NCBI RefSeq assembly: GCF_000006565.2
Contig: NC_031478.1
Coordinates: 2,029,874 to 2,093,873 of the forward strand
Origin: Toxoplasma gondii ME49
Lineage: Eukaryota; Apicomplexa; Conoidasida; Eucoccidiorida; Sarcocystidae
DNA length: 64,000 nt
Direction: 5' to 3'
Position 1 is the first letter of the stretch; every line of letters starts with the position of its first letter. The notes beneath the pieces were generated by a model that searched no databases, was not told the origin of the DNA, and was given only the letters and a program-made list of their open reading frames with translations. Below, piece by piece: positions 1 through 12,290 of the stretch. The position numbers and the translations under genes are program-made.

Positions 1-1255
1 CCCTTGGGTTTGGCAAAAGGATTTTTATGAAGGAAAAATGCACTTCGGCGACAGAGAGCCTCTGGGACCGAAGGTTTGGTACCGCAAGGCTTTCAGGTGA
101 GTAAGAGGGACCGGGAAGGAATACTGAGGAAATGGAGGATTTTCTGGCTGCCGCTAGCGCGTTCAACATATCGAGGGGAGGTCGGAGTAAGGCGCGAATG
201 CATCTTCAGGCTTCTTGAACTAGACAAGCGTTACTAGATCAATATAAAAACAAGACATCACGACTTTACATCGGGGGGGGGGGGTAGTGAGTTTACCGCG
301 CAATACAGGTCGACGCCTCTATGTTTCTCTCCGTGTTGTTTGTGTTTTTATGTTTTTGACCTACATTTGAGAACGACCTTTCTTCTTTTGTGCGCCTTAT
401 AAGGCCATTCTACTGCAGTCATCAGGCACACGGCCACTCAGCATTTCTCGGACTGAAGGCATTCTTACTGTCTGCTTGACGGGTTGATCTGAAATTGGGT
501 TCTTACCCCTCATTTTGATGACATGTATATATATATATATATATGTACGTGTACTAAATGGTTTTTCATGTCGAGGTTTCCTTTTTGTGCCTCGGCTCAG
601 AAGGACTGGTGTGGTTGCGACTACCACAGTAAATGTGTGCCTTTTTAGAGCCATTTCGCAAATCGCTTTTGGTCGGGAGAGGCGAAACAGTCTTCTGGGC
701 ATCTGTGGTTTTCTCGAACGTTTTTGTGCGCAGAGAGGAAAGGGTGAAAGAGGCAATGAGGAAGATGGACGATCTCGTTCTCGACTACCGGCAAGTAGGC
801 TGCAGAGGCAAGACCGGGTGATGTCGAGGGTGTCGTGGTCGATCTCTCACGCCCGCAAGCATGCATGCTGTGCAATCATGTCGAAACACCTGCATTTGTC
901 AGTTGTTGCCTTCGTGCACAGAAATCGATGTCCGTATTTAGAACAAGACAGAGAGTTTGAAGAACCATGGACGGAACGGAGAAGCAAGACAACCTAACGG
1001 GTCGTAGTTCTCGGCTTTCTTTCTTCATTTCTCCGTCTGTGGGGATGTGTCTTTACATGTTTGTGGAGGCGCTTTGCATCTTTGAATGACCAACACTTAT
1101 TTTGAGAACTGCTTTGCTTTCCGCTGCCGTGTGTCCTTTCTCAGGAGAACCGGGATCGACGGAGGTACAATTGGTTCGAGAAGGTCGTCCACGATTTCGC
1201 AGGCGAAGAAATTGCAACTCAGTTCATCCGAAAGAGAAAGGAACCGAAACTGTAG
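1..1255 (+). CDS. 3' exons of a conserved-looking small basic protein, unknown function (5' end outside window)
   Basis: Three exons join in phase: <1-96 (frame from base 2, donor GTGAGT), 734-794 (acceptor TGCGCAG, donor GTAGGC) and 1145-1255 (acceptor TTTCTCAG), ending in TAG at 1253-1255. The joined C-terminal part is about 89 residues, very rich in charged and aromatic residues. It includes WQKDFYEGKMHFGDREPL, then REERVKEAMRKMDDL, then NRDRRRYNWFEKVVHDFAG. The middle segment should form an amphipathic helix. No domain is recognised. The dense Arg/Lys/Trp/Tyr composition without low-complexity filler resembles small subunits of mitochondrial ribosomes or respiratory complexes, but that is only an impression. 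The joined frame is far more protein-like than any single unspliced frame here, and phase is kept at both junctions. The gene converges on SufC. Intron 1 holds a (TA)n tract and a poly-G run. Confidence 0.72.
273..284. repeat. Poly-G run (12 G)
   Basis: Twelve consecutive G on the + strand inside intron 1 (97-733) of the first gene. It is a simple homopolymer whose length could be a sequencing uncertainty. No function is inferred. Confidence 0.9.
526..544. repeat. (TA)n dinucleotide microsatellite
   Basis: Alternating TA tract of about 19 bases in intron 1 of the first gene. It is likely to be length-variable between strains. Confidence 0.9.
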
Positions 1256-2792
1256 ACGATATGTCTTACGTTTTCTTTACCCTCTACAAAGTATGTCTCT
1301 TTTCTTCTTTCACTCCTCCGCGTTTCTCTTCGCACCTTCGTTTCCCTCGGTTTCCGGTACGCTCGTCGCCTGCTCTTCCGAGCTGCACAAAGAAATGGAC
1401 GCGACTACAGCTCTCTCAGCGAGCCTATGTTTTTTGTCTAGGCACACATGCACAATTCTGTATGATCAGTCTATCTGCCAGCCTCTCTCCCTGTGTACCT
1501 TGCTCCTTTTGTTTTGGAATACGACTACTTTGAACTATGCGCCTGCGTAGTACAACCATGTGTACGTCTCCTTGCTCTCCCATAGTGAGTGCACCTGAAC
1601 TGAACGAAAGCGCTTGTCTTCTTCGTTTCCCGTCTGTTTCTGGTTTCCTCCGTTTACGGAAGGCAGTCAGAACAAAGACGCGATTGATCTGTCCGATGGT
1701 TCACCCGAAAGAAAAACGGGGAAAAGGTACAACCGTGGAGACGTGCCTTTCAAGCGCCGGCTGCCTCGCGCAGCGCACGTTCGCGAGAACGCTGGAAAAG
1801 CCAAAGTTTTGGTTCTAAAGATCGGTAAAAACTGCGTACAGAGAACAAGGTGTATATCGAATGTGTTCGACTCTACACACAACAGCAACAAGGTAGCTGC
1901 AGCCCAGCTCGAACCTCAGATGACCGTTCTAGATTAATAAGGGATGGCATAAATACTGGCACACTGCTGGTTTCGGATGGAATTGCAATCTAGCCGCAGA
2001 TAGGAAAACCCATAACCAGACAGATGGATGTTTTGACACACTGAGGGCCCAAGACTTATCACGAGTGGTTTTGTACAGCTCTACAGTTCTCTGACTCGTC
2101 TCACCCGTGTTCGTCCTCACTTTCACGCAGAAATGTAAAGGCGCCGCGGCACAGTGTTTCGCGCTCGCGCACCACACAGAGAGGCTCGGGCGGAGTCAAA
2201 AGAAAAGCGAATAGTCCTTTCAGTGCCAGAAAAAAGTGCGGGCAGCCAGTAGACAGACACCTGGGCGCGGGAAGGACCACGGCGAGCGCGAAGCAAGAAC
2301 GGCGGGGATAAAGATGGGGAGGGGGGGGACAACCGAACCACCAATATAGATTGGTACAAAGAAGTTACCATATCCTCCGTACAAAGCCGGCATTAAGAAC
2401 ATACAGATCAGAGCTAGACCGGGTATAGATATACCGCTTAGGAGGAGAGAAAAGAGCGAAGTGAAAGCCAACGCAGAGATTCCCCAATGAAGTATGGGGC
2501 TGACGAAGACAGGGAGATCGCAAAAAAGCCGATACCCCGTTCGCGCTGCTATCTAGCTTTCTCCTTTCCCCTATTACTTCTCGATCGTTTTTGCTTTTTC
2601 CGCTTAAGTTCGATTCTTCGGTAGCAATCCTAGACTAAGAAGGGAGACCACTAATACTAAGAAACCACCGGTTTGGCATGAAATTACTGTTACACCGCAT
2701 ACTTGAGGTACGATGTGAACATTGGCATTCCCTTATTATTATTGTTTGTTAGATGAACACCTGGCGTTCAGTTGGTTCTATTTCTACAAAGA
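1256..2792. other. Convergent intergenic region between the first gene and SufC
   Basis: About 1.5 kb lies between the stop of the + strand gene and the stop of minus-strand SufC, so it must hold both 3' UTRs and terminators. Apart from the NUMT at 2333-2419 and a short G-rich stretch near 2316-2330, I see no coding exon with convincing splice context. Confidence 0.6.
2333..2419 (-). pseudogene. NUMT copy 1: fragment of mitochondrial cytochrome c oxidase subunit I (cox1)
   Basis: Read on the minus strand, the segment encodes FLMPALYGGYGNFFVPIYIG. This matches the conserved cox1 block around the MP-x-L-x-GG-x-GN-x-x-xP-I motif. It is flanked by ordinary nuclear sequence and has no start, stop or splice context, so it is a nuclear copy of mitochondrial DNA. 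The 87 bases are repeated at 11297-11383 with four substitutions. On the minus strand the open frame continues upstream into a further hydrophobic stretch (to about 2490, SALAFTSLFSLLLSGISI) that copy 2 lacks; this may be a second mitochondrial block joined to cox1, but I cannot identify it. Confidence 0.82.
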
Positions 2793-5756
2793 TTAGAGCA
2801 GGCGGTCTAGATTGCGTCTGCCGCCTCCGGCGGCGGAGGGAGACAGCAAGGATTCGGCTTCGTCCTCGCCCTCGTGTTCTTCTCTCTCGCCTTCGTCTTC
2901 TCTCCTATCTCGTTCTTCCTCCTCTTCGCCTTCGGCAGCGGCTCCCACGAGAGCCTGGAAGCCTTCTGCTTCAATCTGCCCCGCGAGGTCCATGGAGCCT
3001 GAAAGGACGATTTTCCCCGCATGCATCACGTGGATCTTGTGAGGCTGAAGGACGTCCAGCAACTTCTTGTAATGTGTTGTCACCAAGAATGACTTCCCTT
3101 TGCGTTTCGCTGAACAAAAGCGTAACACTCGAAACAACAATCGCTTCTCAATTCTCCACAGCCTCACAAGCATGTGGGCATGTGAATGAATGTGTCAAAC
3201 CGTTCTGGTGCGAATGGGTGTCTCTCCCTTCTCATGACATCTGATTCGTATTGAGACGCTTACAAAAGCGTTTGATGGCGTTCGCGGTGATGTTAAATGA
3301 GTCAACGTCGAGCCCGGAGTCCGTCTCATCCAACATAACCAGCTCGGGGTCGAGAACAAGCATCTGGAGGATTTCGTTTCGTTTCTTTTCCCCTCCGCTG
3401 AAGCCGTAGTTCAAAGGCCGATCAAGAAAGGACGGGTCCAAGCCGACCTCCTGGAAACAGGAAATTCGCACGCGACTCCGGCAGCTCGATCTCTTGGCTC
3501 CAAATAACTGTGGACCTACAGCTACGGACAAAAGCCAACTGAGTGCTCTCGAAACCACGCTGACACAGTAGAACTTGGAACCAGTAGACAAAGACTTTCG
3601 AGATCAACACCCAAAGTCCGACTCGCACGTGACTCTCAGACTACAGTGCCCACAGGATAGATCCGACGGGCTCGCTGTGCACTCAGATCGCACGCAGATA
3701 GTGTTTGTTCAGTTATACACTCTAGGCGCCGACACGGCCGAAATTTGAAAACCACATCAACTCATAAAGCCGTAACCGGCCAACAGCCCCGTGGAACTTT
3801 CTCAGGCAAGATGCCCTGTGATTTCCTCCCTGTTGAGGGGTGCCGACAGAACGCGACGGACCGTGGCAATCTGTACTTTTCTTTCAGCGGCTACTTGTAA
3901 CTCGTCTTTGCGTGGCGTTTCGTTGTTCTTCATCTCTTGTTCCCGCCCGTGTTCCCTTTCTTTCCAGGCTGTGTCAGAAACGTCCACAACGACACTAGTG
4001 TGTGTTGATGTCACCGTTCCGTCGCTACCCTATGCTCTGATCACGCGTCGCTCTCTCCACGCGTCTCTCTCTTTCGTATAGTGTTTTTACCCTTGTGAGT
4101 GTCCTCGTCATGCAGAGACCCACGGCAAAAAGGCGACCAGCGCAGGAATTCGAGTATTCCATGATGTAATCGTTTTTCCCCATCTTTTGCCTCTTTCCTG
4201 CGCAGTTCGAAAAGCTCGTCGCTCCCGCCTCAGGCTGGTGTTTCCAGCGCTTCCTTTCATTCTAGGCCCTGTGGGTGGGTTGGGAAGACGTCTCGAAGCG
4301 GCAACAGAAGCAAATGCATGCGCTGCGTCCCTCGCTTTTCTCCCTACCTTCAGCCTGCCCTCGACGAGCTCTCGAAACTCGTAGCTGACGACTTCGGGCT
4401 CCTTCTTCCACTTTCTTCTTTCGTTGAAGGCGACTCGCAGGAACTCGAGATTACTGACGAGAGGAATTTCGATAGGGTATTGAAAAGCCAAGAAGAGACC
4501 TGCAAGCCCCCGGTTGTCGATCGGCAGCTCCAGCAAGTCGAGGCCTTTATAGCGAACTTCGCCTGCGGTGACCTTGTAGCTCGGGTACCCCGCGAGCACC
4601 TTGGAAAGGGTAGATTTTCCTGCAGCGTCGCGCACACAGAAAAGCCAAGAACGTTCGGAGAAAGAGAGAACAGATGCGAAAAAAAGTAGCCACACGCGCT
4701 AACGAAATCAAGGACCGACAGACGTAAAAGGCGAAGTGTGCAATTTTCTCTGTCTGTGTTTCGTTAGAGCCGCTCCGCAGGTCACTCAATTCGCTGCCCC
4801 TCTTGTTTCCTCACATCTCTGTGTCCCTCTCTTGCCTTCTTGTCTCCACTTCTCTTCCAGACCTATCTGCCCTGTCTGTCCCTGGGTGTCTCCGAGTCTC
4901 GCTCGGGAACACATTTGCGGCTTCGCGTTTCTGGGGGTTTCTTTCTAGAGAGGAAAAGGCGTGGAAGGCGCGCACCCGATCCGTTCCGTCCCATGATGGC
5001 ATGGACCTCTCCCGGCATGATCGTAAGGTTCACGCCTTTGAGGATTTCTTGACCATCTTCTTCGGCCTCGACTCGAAGGTCTTTGATCTCGAGGAGCGGC
5101 TGGTCAGGTGTCCAATCTTCGGCCTGGAAGCGAGGTGTCTCTTGTTCACGCATGCTCTTGAGGGCGGCGAATCTCTCCTCGCGGCTGTCTCGCAGCTGCT
5201 GGAGGTCGCTGAAGCTACCTCTTCCCTCCTCTGTGTCTGGAGACAGTGGAAAGAGAGTAGGCGAGAGGCGGGCTGGAAAGGAGACAGTCTGCCTGCACGC
5301 AGAGTCGCGATTAAGTGCCGGCCGCGTGGAGGATGAAGAACCTATAAAAGAAGAGGTGGTGGAGGAAAGCGAGGCTGCCAGCTCAGTGCCCGAGGCAGCG
5401 GGGACAGAGATGAAGTGAGGCCGAACGCCGAGAGACGCAGACGAAGGAGAAGACGGGGCAGAGGAGGCCGAGGAAGAAGGAGATAACGAAGGACGAGAAG
5501 AGACACAAGACAGAGGAGACAGCGGAGGCGAGAAGCGCGAGGCCGGAGAAGAGAGAAACGCAGAAGTGGATTTGAGCGTCAAGGCAGAGCTGGGGACTAT
5601 GTCCGGGGACGTGACGAAATTGAAAAGGAAAGGCAACAGAACTGGGAGCACTGAAAGAGAAACGAAAGGGGAAACAAGTAAACAGCGAAGGCGACGAAGC
5701 CAGACGTGGTGCTTCCACCGGTCAAGCTCAACAAGGAACACTGGTAGCGACGCCAT
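2793..5756 (-). CDS. SUFC: SufC, Fe-S cluster assembly ABC-type ATPase, probably apicoplast-targeted
   Basis: Four exons on the minus strand: 5756-4976, 4619-4348, 3450-3264 and 3109-2793. All junctions keep phase, giving 1557 nt or 518 residues. Conserved SufC features are Walker A GRNGSGKST (about 256-264, split by intron 1), the Q-loop in AFQYP, the ABC signature [10 protein letters not shown] (about 368-377), Walker [13 protein letters not shown] with catalytic Glu about 393, and the H-switch in VTTHY (His about 426). SufC powers the SufBCD scaffold that builds Fe-S clusters; in apicomplexans this pathway is in the apicoplast. The first about 215 residues precede the ATPase core. A hydrophobic stretch at about 30-50 is followed by a Ser-rich basic region, which fits a bipartite signal plus transit leader. 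The ATG at 5756 sits in ACCATGG. The last about 45 residues are an unusual Glu/Arg-rich tail absent from bacterial SufC. Confidence 0.93.
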
Positions 5757-7707
5757 GGTCGCGAAAGGGAATGCCACGCCTTCTCATCAAGCGGAACTCA
5801 GGTTCGCGGAAGACAGAAAAGGGACTACAAACAGTTAAAGATGTCCCAAGAAAACCGTGCATCACGACTCCAGTAACAGTTTTTAGAGGCTTTGAGGACG
5901 AGCAGGGAACACACTAACGGTAGGAACTCGGTTTCCCAGTCGCTCTTTCCTGCTCCGCCGGGATAAAGCCGAGAGAGAAGAAACAGATCCGTCGAGTGCA
6001 AATGGAACCGGCGTGCGTCGCGCACATGTTACACTCAACCCGGGACAACTGGCACTCAGCCACGATACTAAACCATACAGCGTGACGAAGAAATCGAAAG
6101 GTACGGAAAACCACGTGCAAAATGCCCGTATAGGCACAAAGCGCTGACGAAGGAGAACAAAGACGGGAGAGAAAGCAGAAAAAGCGAAGGACGACGCAGG
6201 ACAACAAAGCGAACAACTCAAGGGGTGGGGGGCGACGATCAGGGGGCTTGCCACATTCAGCACTGCCAAAATCCCAGCTAAGGTGGGCGAACATCGAGGT
6301 TTTCTCTCAGGGAATAAATGATCTGAACAGAGGGAGACCGCCAGTGCTACAGACAAAAAGAGCATCCTTGGAGAAACGCGAACAGAAAATGACAAAGTTT
6401 GGTGAGCGTTGTCATAGTGAACGCTGTGTGCGATGTGTCCGACGGTCAGCAGCAACGTTTCACATTCTCCGCCGACCCTTCGGAAGATGTCGGAGCGCAT
6501 TCTCTTGACTCAAACGAACGCTGTCCTCCCTTGCCCCTCGCCGAAGTAGATGGGAACGAATGCAAGGGCTTCAGTGTGTTTTTTTGCAAGGGTTCCCCCG
6601 TGAGTTCGCCGCAGCAAGAGCAAGCCACGCATGCAACCAGAAGCGACTTGACGAACCACTTCGTATCTCTCTTCTGCAGCTCGAGGTTTCGCTGTGTCTC
6701 CGGTCAGTGAAGCATAGATCATTGGACAGTGAAGAGCATTTGATGACTTTTTTTCTCTTCGCAACGACAGGCAATATCTACACAAGTGTCAGGTAGTTTT
6801 TAGGATCTCGACAACGACGGATTCGCCCTGTGCCGCACACCGCTGGTGGGGTCTCGCGGTATACTGGATAATAAATTGCTCTTTGGAACTCTGAAGCGAT
6901 ACATACAATCCACGGAGGGGCTGTCTGTGCAACACATCTAACATCAAGTAGTAGTGGATCACAACTCGATGCTTCAGGTTTCAGACGTCACGGAGGCGGT
7001 GTCGTTGCCAAGGATTTGGTGATCCTGATCCACTGTTTTCTCTCTCTAGCGGAGCACGCGTCTTCACTGTGCGTGCGTGAAGAGGCAATGAGGACTACGG
7101 TACATGGGTCCGTTCTCTCACGATTGAGAAAGTTCCTTGCATCGTGAGAGGCAGTTCTCGCTGCTTCGCCATAGACACGAGAACGAAAACCCAGCTGTCT
7201 GGTCACACAGGGCCGTCTCCACCAGTGACTCACATCATGTCTCTTCAGCCGATAGTTCGTCAGGGGCGGAATTAGTGCTAGAGGGCGACACAGCTCAGCC
7301 GACAGGGCTGGTGACCGGAAGTGGAGGCAGCAAGCTGGTCATACAGCAGAAGTGGATCGACTTCAGCGTCTTCTGGACTTGCAAAAGCTGCATCTCCTGT
7401 ATAACTGCAAGCAGCCGTTTGTAGTACCCCATGGCTGCAGTCGTTGAATCCGTGAGCCTGAGCCTCTACTACGATAGTTGTCGAGACTTTTGTTGAGAGT
7501 ACAGCCTACGGGTACGTACTACCACCGAAGACTATGGTATGGAGTTATCAGAGTACGTATGTTCCATCACCCAGAAGCCATATGATCTACATATAATAAA
7601 ACATTAGATTGGCCTGCAATAGATGTGAAAAGTTACGTGATGCTCATGAGGACAGTTTGACTATCAGGTAGTCGGCCTGTAACGAAGTTCCAGTAACCAC
7701 GCATCAG
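5757..7707. other. Gene-poor region upstream of SufC
   Basis: About 2 kb between the SufC start (minus strand) and the next recognised + strand exon. It must contain the SufC promoter and probably the 5' exons of the 7708-8500 gene. A stretch at about 7240-7420 has two competing open frames: one Ser/Gly-rich, and one that could form a short helix containing EVDRLQRLLDLQKLHLL. Neither could be joined in phase with confidence. Confidence 0.45.
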
Positions 7708-8500
7708 CGGAAAGTGGTGTTTCTCTGTCCTCCACGCATGAACAACAACGCCGTAAGACACTCTTCAATTTGGCCTATGAAACAAGGCAAGGGAGAGAAT
7801 CTAAACGCGGCGTGTCGTTTGCGTCACTTACAAGGTGAATCGCAAACATGGCTTCTTACATGTGTAGGGACGAATCTACGCGGATTCACGTGTTTTCAGT
7901 CGTCGTTGTGCATGTTTTTGTGATACGGGCTGGCCACTACGCGTCTCATTCTAACCATGTTTTTTACAGGTTTCTCGCAAACGCTTGTAACACAGCCAGA
8001 CTGTACAACCGCAGCGTCTCGGAACCCCCTGTCAAGTGGCGAACTGTTTGTTACGCTCTTCGCATTGACAACAGACGAGCGAGGTATCCCAAACACAGAG
8101 TGTTACTTTCAGTCTACGACATCCTGAATTACGGGCTTTTGCAGTTCGTGTGTTTCGAAACCCAGATAGGGCGGCGTTAGAGGTGTCATGTGTATTGAGT
8201 CGACAGCTAGCCGAGTCCCTGTAAACGAGGCCGTTTCACGTGAGTTCTCAGAAAAACATCACGTTTCCGTGCGAAGTCATCGTGGGCGAGTTTTCTTTTC
8301 GCAGACAGAGATTTTCGGACGATTTGAACACGACAGGATTTTGGCTAGCCGTGAAGGCTCGTCTGCAGAGACGCGTTTACGATCGGCTGCGCGCGACCGT
8401 CGCGTGTGCGTATCACGTGGCAGTTACCGAGACGGCGATAATCCTGCTGTTCCTTTGCCCGATTTCCTTGATAACCGGACACATCATTCTCACGAAGTGA
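7708..8500 (+). CDS. 3' exons of a basic protein with a C-terminal membrane segment, unknown function
   Basis: Three exons join in phase: 7708-7834 (acceptor GCATCAG, donor GTGAAT), 7970-8083 (acceptor TTTTTTACAG, donor GTATCC) and 8305-8500 (acceptor TTTTCGCAG), ending in TGA at 8498-8500. The product end is about 145 residues. It has an Arg/Gln-rich part, then a mixed part with KWRTVCYALRIDNRRARQ, then a hydrophobic helix (AIILLFLCPISLI) just before the C-terminus, which suggests a tail-anchored or C-terminally membrane-embedded protein. No family is recognised. The 5' exons and start codon are unresolved. Other frames are open across parts of 7970-8206 (for instance one ending at a GTAAAC near 8207), so the middle exon's frame is less certain than the last exon's. 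The stop lies 312 bases before the next gene's ATG. Confidence 0.5.
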
Positions 8501-8812
8501 GCAAACCGCGTATACGTGCCCCAGGTACACGCTTCCGGTGAATTCCCTCCGTGTGCGATCCATCATCGCCCTTTCCTCTGTCAACCCTAATCCTCACTAA
8601 GTCCATGCAACTTTGAGTCAGCGACAGTTCTTTCTATCTACCTGCACTGTGACCTGATTGAATCGTAGCTCCGATGCACGCTGACAGCTGAGAAAGTTAG
8701 AGGGAACTCGTGTTTTCTTTGAGGTTCCCCGGTTTCCACACGTCGCCGACTTAAGTCGCTAAGTCGTGTAACTCCTCCCTCCGTTCCATCGGAAAAATTA
8801 AAACCATTCACA

Positions 8813-10718
<1,906 letters not shown>

Positions 10719-11282
10719 ATGACACGCGGACAGTCCCACGTTGAGGACGAGATTGAAAGATGATCCCGAGGTGTAAAGCAACTCACTTCCTCCACATACC
10801 AAAAAACTGCACAAACAGGAGAACAGAAGATGTGTATGCCCCTGCAGTGCAGCGAAGCAGATGGACACAAAGGGGTAATCGACTGTCGTCGCCGTAAGAT
10901 CTGACAGTGCGCTGCTTACTGGCATCCAAAGAGGACTTGTCGGACAGAAATACGAACCAGGAGAAGTGAGGAACTGGAGCACTGAGGGAGCCGGTGCTGC
11001 AAAAATGAAGGGAGGCAAGCGGACACCCGATAGAAGGCCGCCTTGGCACTGTCGTCGAATGGAATTCTACTTCAAGTGCTCAACGCGTGTACTTTTTGAA
11101 CCGCCAGTGGCGCGAGCGATAGGGGGGTATTTTTTGACACACACAGCCGTTGAGTTTTTTGCGCACGTCGTTCCGTCCCTACAGTTCCGCCAACAGGTGC
11201 GGCCTGCTACACCCAGATTGTCAACCGGGTACACCGAAATAGGAGGGATGAAGAAGTGGGGCTGAGGGGTCTTCGATAAACT

Positions 11283-11383
11283 TGGGAAAACGACTTCCGA
11301 ACCACCAATATAGATTGGTACAGAGAAGTTACCATATCCTGCGTACAAAGCCGGCATTAATAACATAAAGATCAGAGCTAGAC
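11283..11383 (-). pseudogene. NUMT copy 2: fragment of mitochondrial cox1
   Basis: On the minus strand the frame reads LLMPALYAGYGNFSVPIYIG followed by GSEVVFP, again the conserved cox1 block and about 13 bases longer at the cox1 3' side than copy 1. Over the shared 87 bases (11297-11383 against 2333-2419) there are four differences. Two of them change residues expected to be conserved: the second Gly of GG becomes Ala here, and Phe becomes Ser. That fits decay in the nucleus. Both copies stop matching at the same base on the side of GAGCTAGAC. Confidence 0.85.
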
Positions 11384-11509
11384 GTGTAATGTAATTGTCA
11401 CATTATAAGTAGATATTATCTCTGTACAAATGGTCCGCGAACAGGAGTCCTTTGTTTGCACCTTGCCTCGTTACATTCAGGCGCGTACCGTGATATTCGA
11501 CTGCTTCAC

Positions 11510-12290
11510 CCTGACAAGATAGTAAGGGAGGACGCAGATGAGAGACTTACTTTTTTCGTAGTCATGGTGAGTTGCCCAAAACTCTAGGCGACAGGAAGAC
11601 GCCTCCTGACGCTTTCGATTTGCTTGTTCCCTGAAAGTGGCAGGTGCCGATGAATTTCGTCCGGTGTGAGGTCTCGTCTCTTTTAGCACGTCTCGCACTC
11701 TTCCTTTGAGGGTTGCGCATATGCACAAACGAGTGTTCTTTAAAGAAGAATGCTGAAAAGCCTCTTTCGTCACGAAAAACAACTATTCATTTTGAGGATA
11801 GAGGAGCTGGAAAGGTGTGCAAGCGCGCTCCCAATACGCAACATTCGTCAAATCGGTGACAAGAGCCCTCACAATTCAGCTTCCTCTTTCCGTGAACGAC
11901 ACTACTTACTACTCTAGCTACGCGTGTTTACCTTTCGCTCTGCACAGTGGCCATCAACTGCCAGCTGGAGCCAGTTCAGTGCAAGAGGCGTCTCCCGTGA
12001 AAAGCGGACCCCGATGAAGACTAAATATTTCAACGCGCACTTTCAGTCTGCTTCCTTGCTTCGGGGAAACATGGAATGAATGTGTGGTCGCCGCGATTCT
12101 TTCTCAGACGCACACCCATAACATTTCTGTGTTCGTCTTGGAGAATGGGTGCTCTGATTCCCTCGACAAGGAGAATGGAGCGCGGCAGCAGCGAAACCGG
12201 TAGAGAAAACTTAATAGCCTGAACCGATACACTGGCACTTCGCAGGGGCGGAACGACACCCGAAGGGAAGCGCTCTAAATGCCGCATTCT
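11510..12290 (-). other. Unresolved minus-strand exon candidates
   Basis: Three pieces look exon-like on the minus strand. About 12228-12050 follows a GGTTCAG acceptor and is open (contains VSLLPRSILLVEGIRAP). About 11970-11940 ends GCGAAAG before GTAAAC. About 11645-11565 follows CACTTTCAG and ends before GTAAGT. The last two can join in phase as ...TVQSEREQANRKRQEAS... and reach a stop immediately after the next acceptor (about 11520). A different phase choice links all three and ends at a stop inside the third. The two solutions exclude each other and neither gives a recognised protein, so a small gene is likely but its product is not established. Confidence 0.3.

Noticed and set aside
8084..8206. 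Frameshift or pseudogene interpretation of the 7708-8500 gene
   Set aside because: One frame seemed to continue into another near 8090, suggesting a lost base, but a normal splice solution in phase (7834/7970, 8083/8305) explains the region without a lesion.
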